Source of the DNA: Leeia speluncae
Lineage (GTDB): Bacteria; Pseudomonadota; Gammaproteobacteria; Burkholderiales; Leeiaceae
DNA length: 64,000 bases
Reading direction: 5' to 3'
Assembly (NCBI RefSeq): GCF_020564625.1
Contig: NZ_JAJBZT010000002.1
Coordinates: 513,141-577,140, forward strand
In this document: positions 43,642-51,910 of the stretch, piece by piece
Layout of the letters: each line of letters begins with the position of its first letter
How positions within the stretch are numbered: the stretch's first letter is position 1
Notes under the pieces: generated by a model
The model's database searches: none
What the model was told of the DNA's origin: nothing
What the model saw: the letters and a program-made list of their open reading frames with translations, nothing else
Translations under genes and position numbers: made by a program

Positions 43642-44400
43642 TTAGTAAACGTTAAACATGAAGTATTTATTCATGATTTGTTGGTAAATGCCGGTTTCTC
43701 GGATATGGGAGATCGATTGGTTAAATCGCTTGGCCAACGCTTGATTACCAAGTTTTAGAACAACGCCTTCGCCAACCCCCATGTATTTACGATCGCGGAT
43801 GGCTGAACCAACGAGTTCGTAACCTTTACCCTCTGGCGACTGTAAAAAACCATAGTAAGCAGAGACCATGTCATCTAGGGCAATATCAATTTCACCGGAC
43901 GAGAGTGCGCGATACATTTCAGCAGTGGTGTGATATCCCGTTTGCGGGATGTTTGGGAAGCGACCTTTGACTAGGTTTTCAAAGATAGTGTTCGACTGAT
44001 ACCCCACCTTCTTGCCTTTTAGGTCGAGTTCGGTAATGAATGTCGATACATACTTGCCCTTTTTCCCAACAAAACTACCTGGGCTTTGCGTGTATTTATC
44101 CGAAAATAGCACCTTCTTTTTACGTTCTTCGGTGATCGCAACGCTAGAGATAGCAGCATCGACTTTGCCACTAGCCACATCTGGGATGAGATTCTCCCAA
44201 GGGGTTTTTACAACCACGCATGTTACTTTCATGTCTGCACATAAAGCATGGGTAATATCGACGTTAAACCCTTTTACTTTTCCCGCTTCAGTGTAATCAA
44301 ACGGGGGTAAACCACCTTGAATGGCAATTTTTAAGGTTTCAGCAGTGGCAGGCAAAGCGGCAAACGCACATAGCAGTGCGGACAGTACTTTCTTACGCAT
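43642..44400 (-). CDS. Amino-acid-type periplasmic binding protein (copy 2)
   Basis: A 252-residue paralog of the 42688-43452 protein. The signal peptide, the LKIAIQGGLPPFDYTEAGKV start, GEIDIALDDMVSAYYG and the C-terminal IYQQIMNKYFMFNVY are almost shared, which shows tandem duplication. Its promoter region lacks the ATGGTATACCAT operator, so control has diverged. Substrate is probably a cationic or aminated amino-acid-like compound; unknown. Confidence 0.88.
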   Translation of the reverse strand: MRKKVLSALLCAFAALPATAETLKIAIQGGLPPFDYTEAGKVKGFNVDITHALCADMKVTCVVVKTPWENLIPDVASGKVDAAISSVAITEERKKKVLFSDKYTQSPGSFVGKKGKYVSTFITELDLKGKKVGYQSNTIFENLVKGRFPNIPQTGYHTTAEMYRALSSGEIDIALDDMVSAYYGFLQSPEGKGYELVGSAIRDRKYMGVGEGVVLKLGNQALAKRFNQSISHIRETGIYQQIMNKYFMFNVY

Positions 44401-44621
44401 ATTGGGGTCCTGTTAAATAAACAGACCGATGCGGAGAAGTCATCTTCTTTATGTGGTCTAGCCTAACGCTATGAAATGCGTTATGTGACTGACCGCATCG
44501 CCTGTGGAAAAAACCAATGCCGATACATCCGATTCACCCATTCAAATTGGATACAATCGACAAACGTAATTTTGTCATGTCCCCACCCTATTTGCCAAGA
44601 AAATTAATGACAAATAATTAA

Positions 44622-44652
44622 CTGTACAAAGAGAGGGCAATGCCCTCTTTTA
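44622..44652 (-). terminator. Terminator after the GlcG/HbpS gene
   Basis: AGAGGGC and GCCCTCT form a 7-bp stem with a 3-nt loop; on the minus strand CTTTG follows. The remaining 44401-44621 region up to binding-protein copy 2 holds its promoter; no other element was recognised. Confidence 0.6.
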
Positions 44653-44653
44653 A

Positions 44654-45088
44654 TTAGCCGGTAAACTCAAACCCAAGCGCCGTGAGTGCGGCACCACAGG
44701 CATCAATATCCTGTTGGGCAAGCCCGCCAGAAATACCAATACCGCCCACCAATTGTCCATTCACCCGCAAAGGGTAGCCACCGCCAATCGGCATCAGTTG
44801 CGAAACATTGTTTAACTGCGCCGTTTTGGGCTGATTCACAATGTCGTTCCAAATATGGGTGGGTAAGCCGTAGGCAGAAGCTGTCCAGGCTTTTTTGATT
44901 GCTACTTCTATCGTTAGGAAGTGCGCGTTATCGTCTCGGTACAATGCCACTTGATGCCCGCCAATATCGGTAATGGCAATGGTGACGGCAATGCCCTGTT
45001 GCTTTGCACTTTCAGTCGCTAGTTGAATGAGTTGTTGTGCGGTTGCTTGGCTAATCGTTGCTTTATTTTGTAAGGTGATTGGATTCAT
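44654..45088 (-). CDS. GlcG/HbpS family heme-binding-type protein
   Basis: A 144-residue protein of the DUF336 (GlcG/HbpS) family: AVTIAITDIGGHQVALYRDDNAHFLTIEVAIKKAWTA (in part ITDIGGHQVALYR) and GGGYPLRVNGQLVGGIGISGG. Some members bind heme; others lie in glycolate or propanediol loci. ATG 45088 has AAGGAG 7 nt upstream. It is 10 nt downstream of the dehydrogenase gene on the same strand, so co-transcribed. Confidence 0.87.
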   Translation of the reverse strand: MNPITLQNKATISQATAQQLIQLATESAKQQGIAVTIAITDIGGHQVALYRDDNAHFLTIEVAIKKAWTASAYGLPTHIWNDIVNQPKTAQLNNVSQLMPIGGGYPLRVNGQLVGGIGISGGLAQQDIDACGAALTALGFEFTG

Positions 45089-45098
45089 ACGGTTCTCC

Positions 45099-46109
45099 TT
45101 ATTTTTCCAATACCACTTTGCCAAGCATATTGCCGCGCTCTACCATCGCATGCGCATGACGTAAGGTGTCTAGATTGATGCCTTCTAGTTTGGTACTGAC
45201 CGTTGGATGTAGTCGTTCTTCCTCTACGAGTTTTGCTACGCGGTTAAGCAAGTGATGCTGCTTAATTTGAGTCTCGGTTTGGAAGATCGACCGGGTGAAC
45301 ATTAGCTCCCAATGCACAGAGATCGACTTTAACTTAAATGGCGCGATATCGAGCACTTTGGGGTCATCAATCAGCGCAAACTTCCCCTCTGGGCGCAAAA
45401 TATCCACGATTTGCGATAAATACGATTCACTCTGATTCAGCCCAATTACATAGGAGACCTCCGCAATGCCCAGTGCTTCTAGCTGTGGACGAAGTGGTTC
45501 GGCATGATTAATCACATGATGGGCACCGTGGTGCATTACCCAAGCTTGCGAATCTGGCCGAGAGGCGGTGCCGATGACGGTGAGCCCTGTTAGCGTACTC
45601 GCTAGCTGGGTCAGAATACTGCCAACCCCACCTGCGGCACCTAAAATCAGCAAGGTGCCAGCATGCGATGGATCTGCCTCGTGAACGGCTAATCTATCAA
45701 ACAGTAATTCCCAAGCGGTAATCGCCGTTAGCGGTAAAGAGGCGGCATGGGCAAAGTCTAGATTATCAGGTATCTTTCCTACTAAGCGCTCGTCCACTAG
45801 CTGTTGCTCGCAATAGCTGCCGTGGCGGCGCATTGCCCCCGCGTACCATACACGATCGCCCACTTTAAAGTGGCTTACTTTCTCGCCCACTGCCAACACC
45901 ACCCCGGCTGCATCCCAGCCAGGAATGCGAAATTCCCCTGCTGCAGGCTGTGAATTGGCGCGTACTTTTACATCGACTGGGTTAATAGAAATAGCGCGAA
46001 CATCGACTAATACATCGTGACCGGTTGCTACTGGCGTAGGGAGGGTAATCTCGACAAGCGCCTCTGCATGGCTAAGTGGTAAGGCCTGATAAAAACCAAA
46101 TGCTTTCAT
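45099..46109 (-). CDS. Zinc-type alcohol dehydrogenase/quinone oxidoreductase-like protein
   Basis: A 336-residue medium-chain reductase with GHDVLVDVRAISINPVDVKVR, the nucleotide fold LLILGAAGGVGSILTQLAS and NAP-type end. It lacks the structural zinc cysteines of classical ADHs, so it belongs with the quinone oxidoreductase-like enzymes. I chose ATG 46109 (MKAFGFYQALP); an in-frame ATG further upstream adds a tail without a clear ribosome site. It is divergent from a LysR gene. Confidence 0.87.
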   Translation of the reverse strand: MKAFGFYQALPLSHAEALVEITLPTPVATGHDVLVDVRAISINPVDVKVRANSQPAAGEFRIPGWDAAGVVLAVGEKVSHFKVGDRVWYAGAMRRHGSYCEQQLVDERLVGKIPDNLDFAHAASLPLTAITAWELLFDRLAVHEADPSHAGTLLILGAAGGVGSILTQLASTLTGLTVIGTASRPDSQAWVMHHGAHHVINHAEPLRPQLEALGIAEVSYVIGLNQSESYLSQIVDILRPEGKFALIDDPKVLDIAPFKLKSISVHWELMFTRSIFQTETQIKQHHLLNRVAKLVEEERLHPTVSTKLEGINLDTLRHAHAMVERGNMLGKVVLEK

Positions 46110-46202
46110 GATGATGTGTCCAAATGAAGTGAAGAATGTCGCTAGCTTGCCTGTTTCTTTACATGGGAAAAACACGATAAACTAGCAAACACTTTCATCA
46201 AA

Positions 46203-47111
46203 ATGACGAAAATCATGCGCTTAGATGATTTGGAATTATTTGTATTAGCGGCAGATCAAGGGAGCTTTTCGCTGGTTGCTCGGCAGCTAAATATCACCCC
46301 CGCGTTTGTGAGTGGGGCCATCATGCGGCTAGAGAAACATCTAGGTACACGATTGTTTGTGCGCAATACCCGTAACCTAAGGTTATCTGAAGAAGGTTTA
46401 CGGTATCTGCCCTTTGCACGTGGCGTGGTAGACCAATTGCAACAAGGGGCGCAAGTGCTGAGTGAACAGAGTGAGGCGCTAAAAGGCACACTACGCCTAT
46501 CTGCCCCCTCAGATATTGGCCGAAACTTGCTGGTGCCGTGGCTTGATGATTTTCAAACCTTGCACCCACAGTTAGCCATTCAACTGCGCATTAGTGACCG
46601 GGCGGTAGATTTAGTGGGCGAACCGGTAGATGCCGCAATTCGATATGGGCAATTGCCAGATTCTTCATTAATTGCATGGCCGCTAGTGAATGGATTAAGG
46701 CGCTCGCTCTGTGCTGCGCCTGCGTACCTTGCGAAGTTCGGTACACCAACGCACCCGACAGAACTTGTTCATCACAATTGCTTAGGCTTTGTATGGGGAG
46801 ACCAGACATTTCAACGTTGGCGCTTTACTTTGCCAGAGGAAGAATGTGTGGTGAATATCAGGGGTAACCGCTTTAGTGATGATGCCGATATTGTTCGCCG
46901 CTGGGCGGTGAATGGCCAAGGCCTCGTTTACAAATCTAGGCTCGATCTATTACCAGATATTCAGGCGGGAAGGTTGGTAGAAGTCTTTCCGCCAACATGG
47001 GGGGAGCCAACATCACTCCACTTAGTTGCCGCGCATCGACTACAAGCCACGCCAGCAGTGCAAGCACTAAAGGCATGGCTACAAGAGAAATGTCAGGCAT
47101 TGATTGCTTAA
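46203..47111 (+). CDS. LysR-family transcriptional regulator
   Basis: A 302-residue LTTR (FSLVARQLNITPAFVSGAIMRLEKHLG) of the CrgA/AaeR-like group (LRLSAPSDIGRNLLVPWLDDF). It is divergent from the dehydrogenase-GlcG pair with only 93 nt between starts, the classical place for autoregulation plus control of that pair. Start 46203 or ATG 46215 are possible. It ends 4 nt inside the convergent XRE-cupin gene. Confidence 0.9.
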   Translation: MTKIMRLDDLELFVLAADQGSFSLVARQLNITPAFVSGAIMRLEKHLGTRLFVRNTRNLRLSEEGLRYLPFARGVVDQLQQGAQVLSEQSEALKGTLRLSAPSDIGRNLLVPWLDDFQTLHPQLAIQLRISDRAVDLVGEPVDAAIRYGQLPDSSLIAWPLVNGLRRSLCAAPAYLAKFGTPTHPTELVHHNCLGFVWGDQTFQRWRFTLPEEECVVNIRGNRFSDDADIVRRWAVNGQGLVYKSRLDLLPDIQAGRLVEVFPPTWGEPTSLHLVAAHRLQATPAVQALKAWLQEKCQALIA

Positions 47112-47656
47112 AAAGAAGGGGGAGAAACCGCACTAACAATCACGCTTTCGCCTTCATGGACATTTTTGAAGGTATGCGGCAGCCTACTATCAAAGTAGTA
47201 GGCATCCCCCGGATAGAGGATGCTCGTTTCTGTTCCTACGGTGACTTCTACCGCCCCTGAAATGACAATGCCAGTCTCTTGCGCATCATGGCTAATGGCT
47301 TTGCCCGAATCTGCGCCGGCTTGATAGGTTTCGTGTAATAACAAAATAGAGCGATTGGGGTGGTTTTGTCCTACCGCCTTGTAAGAGATTTTTTTCCGTT
47401 CACCAATTTCCGGTAAGTCATCTGCGCGGTAAAAAGGCGAAACGGAATACAGCCCTTTTAATTCTGCAAAAAAGCTTACTAACGTACTGCCTAATACATC
47501 CAAAATGGCGGCTAATGTATCAACCGATGGGCTGATTTCATTTTTCTCAATCATCGAAATGGCTGTGTGCGAAATACCTGCTCTCGCGGCGAGTTCGCGC
47601 ATCGAAAGCCCTCTTCGTTCTCTCAGTACTTTAATTTCATTTCCAATTTTGGCCAT
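47108..47656 (-). CDS. XRE-family regulator with cupin domain
   Basis: A 182-residue regulator with an N-terminal Cro/CI helix-turn-helix (LSMRELAARAGISHTAISMIEKNEISPSV in part as AARAGISHTAISMIEKN) and a C-terminal cupin sensor (ISGAVEVTVGTETSILYPGDAYYFDSRLPH in part as LYPGDAYYFDSRLPH). Such proteins, like PuuR or SutR types, sense amines or other small metabolites. It is divergent from a HisD-family dehydrogenase, its likely target. Confidence 0.9.
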   Translation of the reverse strand: MAKIGNEIKVLRERRGLSMRELAARAGISHTAISMIEKNEISPSVDTLAAILDVLGSTLVSFFAELKGLYSVSPFYRADDLPEIGERKKISYKAVGQNHPNRSILLLHETYQAGADSGKAISHDAQETGIVISGAVEVTVGTETSILYPGDAYYFDSRLPHTFKNVHEGESVIVSAVSPPSF

Positions 47657-47772
47657 TTTGCTTCTTTTACCTCTCGAATTGCACTTTCCACTTGCTGTAA
47701 AGCTTTAGCAGGTGATCCCCGCGGCTAGGCTAAATACAGCCTAAGATCATCATACCCAGTAATAGATAAAAA

Positions 47773-47790
47773 TGGAAAGTATAGTTTCCA
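47773..47790. promoter_or_regulatory. Candidate operator TGGAAA-N6-TTTCCA of the XRE-cupin regulator
   Basis: A dyad TGGAAA/TTTCCA around GTATAG lies in the divergent region between the XRE-cupin gene and the HisD-family gene. A related half site CTTTCCA lies at about 47685-47691. I propose it as the binding site by position and symmetry. Confidence 0.45.
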
Positions 47791-47896
47791 CCATGGGTTA
47801 GAGCCATTGTCAGTGATTGGATCTCATCAGAAGATAGCTCCACCCAGACAACACGTACTGATTCAAGCAAGTTGCAATCTAGAAAGGAAAATAACA

Positions 47897-49177
47897 ATGG
47901 CCATCCAATTTACTCAACCAAAATCGATTCAATTTGTGAAATCGCCAGAAAAAGCAGCCGCAGACGATAACGCACAAATTGAAACACTTGTGAAAGAGGT
48001 GCTGGCCAATGTCGCTGCGAATGGTGATGCAGCGGTAAAAGAATACAGCCTAAAGTTTGATAAAAGTGATGTAGATGTTCTAGAAGTAACGCCAGAAGAA
48101 ATTCAAGCATCTTTGGCTTCGCTAGATCCGCAAACCCGCAAAGATACAGAGTTTGCCATTGAGCGTGTTCGCGCCTTTGCCCAAGCACAATTGGCAACCA
48201 TTTTGCCACTCGAAGTAGAAACCCTGCCAGGCTTACATTTAGGCCACCGTGTTTTGCCGATCAAGAAAATTGGTGCGTATGTACCTGGCGGACGCTACCC
48301 CATCTTATCTGCACCAGTAATGACGATTGTGCCTGCAAAAGTAGCTGGCTGTGAGGAAGTGATTGCTTGCCTGCCGCCAACTGCACATCCAGCGATGATT
48401 GCGGGTTGCCATCTTTCTGGTGCAGATCGCATTTTCAAAATTGGCGGTGCACAAGCGATTGCGGCAATGGCATTTGGCACTGAGTCTGTCCCTGCGGTAG
48501 ATAAGATCGTTGGCCCGGGTAATGCCTATGTAAATGAAGCAAAACGCCAAGTGTTTGGCCCAGTGGGGATTGATCAGCTGGCTGGACCAAGTGAAATTTT
48601 TATTGTGGCAGATGAAACAGCCAACCCAGCGATTTTAGCGACCGATATGCTAGCCCAAGCAGAACACGATATTCGTACGCGTGTCGGCTTAATTACTACT
48701 AGCAAAGCAGTGGCGGAAGCAACGCTAAAAGAAGTGGCCTTACAGTTAGAAACCTTGTCTACCGCGAATGTGGCCGCACAAGCCTGGCGTGATTATGGCG
48801 AAATTGTAGTGTGTGAAGATGAAGCATCCATGATTGCGTACTCTGATTTTATTGCAGCAGAACATTTGCAAGTGCACACCAAAGACGCACAAGCAACAGC
48901 AAAGAAACTGCATAACTATGGTTCTTTGTTTATTGGAGAAGAGGCTTCGGTGGTGTTCTCAGACAAGTGCTGCGGAACCAACCATACACTACCGACCATG
49001 GGGGCGGGACGTTATACCGGCGGGCTCTGGGTGGGTTCTTATGTGAAGGTTTGTACACACCAGTGGCTAGATGCAAGAGGTGTTGCGGCCGTTGCGCCAC
49101 CAGCTGCTCGCCAAAGTAAAACAGAAGGAATGGAAGGTCACCAACGTGCAGCGGAAGTACGACTAGGCCGTTATTAA
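47897..49177 (+). CDS. Histidinol dehydrogenase-family NAD oxidoreductase (HpsN-like)
   Basis: A 426-residue HisD-superfamily protein: IGAYVPGGRYPILSAPVMTIVPAKVAG (in part YVPGGRYPILSAPV), VDKIVGPGNAYVNEAKRQVFG, DQLAGPSEIFIVAD and AAEHLQV with the zinc/catalytic His and Glu. The C-terminus NHTLPTMGAGRYTGGLWVG resembles sulfopropanediol dehydrogenase (HpsN) more than biosynthetic HisD. No other his genes are near; a binding protein follows. So it is more likely a catabolic alcohol dehydrogenase than a histidine enzyme. ATG 47897 follows AAGGAAAATAAC. Confidence 0.75.
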   Translation: MAIQFTQPKSIQFVKSPEKAAADDNAQIETLVKEVLANVAANGDAAVKEYSLKFDKSDVDVLEVTPEEIQASLASLDPQTRKDTEFAIERVRAFAQAQLATILPLEVETLPGLHLGHRVLPIKKIGAYVPGGRYPILSAPVMTIVPAKVAGCEEVIACLPPTAHPAMIAGCHLSGADRIFKIGGAQAIAAMAFGTESVPAVDKIVGPGNAYVNEAKRQVFGPVGIDQLAGPSEIFIVADETANPAILATDMLAQAEHDIRTRVGLITTSKAVAEATLKEVALQLETLSTANVAAQAWRDYGEIVVCEDEASMIAYSDFIAAEHLQVHTKDAQATAKKLHNYGSLFIGEEASVVFSDKCCGTNHTLPTMGAGRYTGGLWVGSYVKVCTHQWLDARGVAAVAPPAARQSKTEGMEGHQRAAEVRLGRY

Positions 49178-49203
49178 TCTTTCTACGCGTTATCCATCTT
49201 CTT

Positions 49204-49259
49204 CAATCTGGTTTGGCTCTTCGCTCTAGAAGTAAGGTTTCAAACAACAAACCAGATTG
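49204..49259. repeat. Inverted repeat CAATCTGGTTTG / CAAACCAGATTG
   Basis: Perfect 12-bp arms (49204-49215 and 49248-49259) with a 32-nt loop lie just after the HisD-like gene, without a T run on either strand. The rest of this 303-nt space up to 49481 holds overlapping open frames on both strands that look accidental; it may be the leader of the binding-protein gene. Confidence 0.5.
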
Positions 49260-49481
49260 AATGAAGGTGGGTTCTTTAATTGTAAAGAATACTTGCCATG
49301 TAGTGATTGCTAGCTTGAGTTCATCAACAACTTTGCGCATGCTAGAGACGCCAATTAGTGGAAAAGCAGTGTTGAGAGAGCGCTTGTTTTCAATCGCTAG
49401 GCAAACAACTTTCAAGTCTTCAGATGATTCGTCGGTCGTCACCAGATTTGTTATCACCCTTTTAGAGAGAGGATCTTGCAA

Positions 49482-50516
49482 ATGAAACAACAAACAAAAT
49501 TATTACTTGCATGCACGGTGCTTGCGATGAGCCAAATGGCAACCGCAAAAGACCTAACGGTGGTTTCCTTTGGTGGTGCGGTAAAAGACGCCCAAGTAAA
49601 AGCCTATTATGGCCCTTACAAAGCAGCCACAGGTACACAAGTACTTGGATCTGAATACAATGGCGAAATGGCCAAAATTAAATCCATGGTAGATACCAAG
49701 ACAATCTCTTGGGATGTGGTAGAAGTAGAATCACCAGAACTGACTCGTGGTTGTGAAGAAGGCCTATTTGAGAAAATTGATATCACCAAGATTGGTAATA
49801 AAGCAGACTTTGTCCCGGGTGCAGTTCAACAATGTGGTGTAGCTACTTTCGTCTGGACAACGGGGTTTGCATACGATGGGGATAAACTAAAGGTCGGTCC
49901 TAAATCATGGGCAGACTTTTGGGATGTGAAGAAATTCCCTGGTAAACGCGGTATGCGTAAAGGGCCAAAATACTCGCTTGAGTTTGCATTGATGGCTGAT
50001 GGCGTTGCACCGAAAGATGTTTACAAAATGTTGGCAACACCAAAGGGTGTTGATCGTGCCTTTAAAAAGCTAGATCAATTAAAACCATATATTCAATGGT
50101 GGGAAGCTGGCGCACAACCAGCGCAGTACTTAGCCGCTGGCGATGTGGTGATGAGCGTGGCTTATAACGGCCGAATTGCCAATGCGCAAAAAGAAGGTAA
50201 GAACCTGAAAATGGTTTGGAATGGCAGTATTTACGACATGGATTTCTGGGCGATTCCAAAAGGACATCCTGCGCCACAAGAGTCTCTAAAATACATTGCG
50301 TTTGCTAGCAAACCTGAAAATCAAAAAATCTTTTCTGGACAAATTTCTTATGGTCCAACCAACAAGAAAACATTGCCACTTATTCCAAAAGCAGACTTAG
50401 CTAACTTGCCAACCGCACCAAATAACCTGAAAAACTCAGTTGGTATGGATACCGTCTTCTGGGCAGATTATGGTGAATCTTTAGAGCAACGCTTTAATGC
50501 ATGGGCTGCAAAGTAA
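49482..50516 (+). CDS. Orphan PotD-like periplasmic binding protein
   Basis: A 344-residue periplasmic protein with a clear signal peptide (about 1-22, ending MATA) and the PotD-type fold: LTVVSFGGAVKDAQVKAYYG, WDVVEVESPEL, WWEAGAQPAQYLAAGD. It resembles the 34506-35528 protein across the length (AFKKLD-Q, WWxGAQ, GRI), so both are paralogs. No permease or ATPase is nearby; it may use the importer at 31.6-34.4 kb. AGAGAGGA lies 8 nt ahead of ATG 49482. Confidence 0.87.
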   Translation: MKQQTKLLLACTVLAMSQMATAKDLTVVSFGGAVKDAQVKAYYGPYKAATGTQVLGSEYNGEMAKIKSMVDTKTISWDVVEVESPELTRGCEEGLFEKIDITKIGNKADFVPGAVQQCGVATFVWTTGFAYDGDKLKVGPKSWADFWDVKKFPGKRGMRKGPKYSLEFALMADGVAPKDVYKMLATPKGVDRAFKKLDQLKPYIQWWEAGAQPAQYLAAGDVVMSVAYNGRIANAQKEGKNLKMVWNGSIYDMDFWAIPKGHPAPQESLKYIAFASKPENQKIFSGQISYGPTNKKTLPLIPKADLANLPTAPNNLKNSVGMDTVFWADYGESLEQRFNAWAAK

Positions 50517-50538
50517 CATCAAAAGCCTGCATGCAAAA

Positions 50539-50580
50539 GTCACAAAAAAACCGCTATCTAACTAGCGGTTTTTTTGTGAC
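50539..50580. terminator. Bidirectional terminator between convergent genes
   Basis: AAAAAAACCGCTA pairs with TAGCGGTTTTTTT around a short loop, flanked by GTCAC/GTGAC. It serves the binding-protein gene and the convergent repeat-protein gene. Confidence 0.9.
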
Positions 50581-50590
50581 TACACATTTC

Positions 50591-51727
50591 TTAGTTACTC
50601 TTTAATGCCTCAATGGCTGATTTTGCTTGCTCCACTTGATTCTGTACTTCCGCTTCAGTGTCGCTGCCGTAGGTGCTAATCAACTGTTGGTAAGTTTCAA
50701 TCGCTTTGTTTTTGTTATCTTGCGTGGCATAAACAACCCCTAAGCTATGCATCCCTTTGGCCACGGTAAGACGAACTTTATCGTCTGTGTCTTTGCCATA
50801 AGTCGCAATCAGTTGCTGGTAAGCTTTTATGGCTGCGTCAGACTGTTTCAGATCATCCAAATCATCGGCCATATAGCGTAGACCCATTGATACATAGTTA
50901 CGAATGTCTTCTGAAGGTTCATTGCCAAATTGGCTGATTAGCTGTTGGTAGTTTTTCACCGCATCATTTAGTTGTTCTTTGTCTTCTAACGCGACGCCAA
51001 GGGTAACTAAACTAGACGCAAGCAGACTACGTATTTCTGGTGCGGTATCTGCGCCATAGTTTGTATGTAGTTGATTGACCAATTGGATGGTTTCATCCAC
51101 TTGTTTTTCGGCATACAAGTTGTCTACCAAATAATGCAGCGCTGTAGCGACTTTAATCCGAATGCTTGGGGTTTGATCGTTCACAAAGTTGCGGACTAGT
51201 TCACGGTAGGTATTGTTTGCTACCTTCATTTGCCCATCTTCTAACGCCAACGCTAGTCCAAAAAGCCCGGTTGCTACTTCGAAGCGAATACTTGGATCGG
51301 TTTCTTTCGCAAATTTATCTGCCAATTGGCGGTATAGGGCGTTAGATTCTTTTACCTTCTTTTGATCCGATAAGTTATCGCCCAAATAGCGCATGCCCAT
51401 TGCCACGCGAATTTTTACCTCTGTTGAGGTATCTGAGGCGTATTTGCTGATGAGGTCTTTATAGACCTTATTTGCATCATCGAACTTTTGATTTTTTTCT
51501 AAACCAACCGCCAATGACACCATGGCTTGTGCCTCATTAGCGCGCATTTCAGGCGATTTATCTGACTGGTTTGTCTTAATAAACTGTCTTAGTGTTGCGA
51601 GCTCTTCAGCAGAAGTCGCTGATTGTGCTGTTTCTGCTGCCGGCGCTGCTGGCTGAGCGTGAACGTAAGAGACAGCCATCAAGCAGAAAAATGGGGCAAG
51701 TAAAAGGCGTTGGGCAATTTTGCGCAT
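50591..51727 (-). CDS. Secreted helical-repeat (TPR-like) protein
   Basis: A 378-residue protein with a signal peptide (about 1-25, ending VHAQ) followed by an Ala-rich stretch and about seven repeats of roughly 46 residues. Each repeat has a Y-x-x-L-I/V-x-x-F/Y-G segment, then an (I/V)R-x-x-V(A/S)-x-(G/A) segment, as in AIKAYQQLIATYGKDTDDKV and NNTYRELVRNF. This looks like a TPR- or HEAT-like solenoid facing the periplasm or outside. No catalytic motif; a scaffold role is possible. It is isolated, ended by a shared terminator. Confidence 0.75.
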   Translation of the reverse strand: MRKIAQRLLLAPFFCLMAVSYVHAQPAAPAAETAQSATSAEELATLRQFIKTNQSDKSPEMRANEAQAMVSLAVGLEKNQKFDDANKVYKDLISKYASDTSTEVKIRVAMGMRYLGDNLSDQKKVKESNALYRQLADKFAKETDPSIRFEVATGLFGLALALEDGQMKVANNTYRELVRNFVNDQTPSIRIKVATALHYLVDNLYAEKQVDETIQLVNQLHTNYGADTAPEIRSLLASSLVTLGVALEDKEQLNDAVKNYQQLISQFGNEPSEDIRNYVSMGLRYMADDLDDLKQSDAAIKAYQQLIATYGKDTDDKVRLTVAKGMHSLGVVYATQDNKNKAIETYQQLISTYGSDTEAEVQNQVEQAKSAIEALKSN

Positions 51728-51910
51728 AATGGATTAGCAGGTAGAAAAATTAATGCATGATTATGACATAATTTTATGCGTTTCGATTATAGAAAAGAAC
51801 GGGAAAATAATCTTTTCATTCACGGGGAAGGTGAAATGATATTTACGTGGTGGCCATTCCCTTGGTGCTTGCTCTTTTCCAGCAACGGGTAAGCGTGTAG
51901 CAAGGGAAGG

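Noticed and set aside
49203-49493. Overlapping plus and minus frames of 74 and 96 codons after the HisD-like gene
   Set aside because: Neither has a convincing ribosome site, recognisable domain or conserved pattern; they overlap each other and the start of the binding-protein gene.
51837-51893. Tryptophan-rich 18-codon frame MIFTWWPFPWCLLFSSNG with a good ribosome site
   Set aside because: It resembles a leader peptide, but no plus-strand gene follows; fnr lies on the other strand and ends there, so attenuation is not supported.
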